A stretch of 30,779 nt of DNA from an uncultured Collinsella sp. (GTDB lineage Bacteria; Actinomycetota; Coriobacteriia; Coriobacteriales; Coriobacteriaceae): assembly GCA_900539735.1 (NCBI GenBank), contig UQDE01000031.1:1-30779 (forward strand), in the 5' to 3' direction. Below are positions 30,435 through 30,779 of this stretch, one piece after another; the first letter of the stretch is position 1, and each line of letters starts with the position of its first letter. Under the pieces are notes generated by a model. That model had not been told where the DNA came from. It did not search any database and saw only the letters and a list, made by a program, of their open reading frames with translations. Both the position numbers and the translations under genes were made by a program.

Positions 30435-30779
30435 GTCCCCTCCCACGACATCGCACATTCGGCCGGCAACCCCAGCCACGTGGTAGCTATTGTAGCGTTA
30501 GATGCTTGTCGAGAGCTCCTCTGAGCACCTCGTGGGCAAAAAGTGGCAAATATGAGTACTGCCACCAATTTAGTAGCAGCAAAATCGAGAGCAAATTGCT
30601 TACTTTAAGCGATTCGAAGAGGTTGAAAGCCGTCAAACGCCCTTTAAAGGGGGTTAGATAAATTGATTTTGAGCCCATTTTCGCTCAGAGCAGGCCGAAA
30701 AATATGACACCGCTTTTGCAACAGGGTCGCGCGCGCAGACGTGGTGTAAGAGTGTCCTGAGGTCCGTCGCTGCAAGTCC
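30435..30779. other. Right edge, non-coding
   Basis: No gene is supported. The dyad GTGGCA (30543-30548) with TGCCAC (30560-30565) is a possible operator about 110 bp before the HPr start. CCCTTTAAAGGG around 30641-30652 is a short palindrome. A 63-codon minus-strand frame (30487-30678) has no ribosome site or family signature and overlaps these elements, so it was not called. The last 100 bp show nothing. Confidence 0.4.

Noticed and set aside
30487..30678. 63-codon minus-strand ORF upstream of the HPr-like gene
   Set aside because: It has no ribosome site, contains a dyad that looks regulatory, and resembles no known family.

Overview
The window looks like chromosomal DNA of a GC-rich gut actinobacterium of the class Coriobacteriia, most likely Collinsella or a close relative. 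This is inferred from the G+C-rich coding sequence, the mix of ATG and GTG starts behind strong GGAGG-type ribosome sites, the GlnA2-like and GlnR-like proteins, a FeoB-associated cysteine-rich membrane peptide and a DinJ/MNT/HepT module. No rRNA, tRNA, CRISPR array or complete insertion sequence was found. Almost every gene is on the minus strand. The plus-strand exceptions are the MATE pump with its MerR-type regulator (10.9-13.2 kb) and an AAA ATPase (23.1-24.2 kb).

Layout from left to right. 1-521 is non-coding and AT-rich apart from its GC-rich left edge. 522-2841 holds a Cof-type HAD phosphatase and an MFS transporter. 3107-5468 is a molybdopterin operon, moaA followed by a moaC-mobB fusion. 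5703-6740 is an orphan nuclease-like gene bracketed by two near-identical 65-bp palindromes. 6956-10676 is a TM287/288-type heterodimeric ABC exporter, divergent from a MATE pump and a BmrR-like MerR regulator (10935-13204); the MATE gene has a MerR-type promoter with a 19-bp spacer. 13196-15603 is ligA plus a small downstream ORF. A 203-bp MITE-like element follows, then a membrane-anchored HtrA protease (16050-17510). 17719-19769 pairs a GlnA2-like glutamine synthetase homologue with a GlnR-like regulator. 19903-20755 is a HepT/MNT toxin-antitoxin pair whose antitoxin carries a fused DinJ-like domain. 20798-22639 holds LacI and GntR/FCD regulators. After a 138-bp inverted-repeat element and a phased decamer array comes the AAA ATPase. 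24588-26537 is an old-yellow-enzyme/Fe-S flavoprotein. 26640-29997 is the ferrous iron uptake cluster (two feoA genes, feoB, and a Cys-rich peptide). 30186-30434 is an HPr-like protein with Asp at position 46.

Two threads stand out. First, the glutamine synthetase homologue next to the GlnR-like regulator has lost three of the six expected metal ligands and has an altered flap, so the pair may be a nitrogen-sensing unit rather than an enzyme plus its regulator. Second, the intergenic regions carry several families of palindromic repeats. One family keeps a GGGACAGG-type loop while the stems change by paired substitutions. Another is a 57-65 bp palindrome found three times, each time downstream of a minus-strand stop codon.
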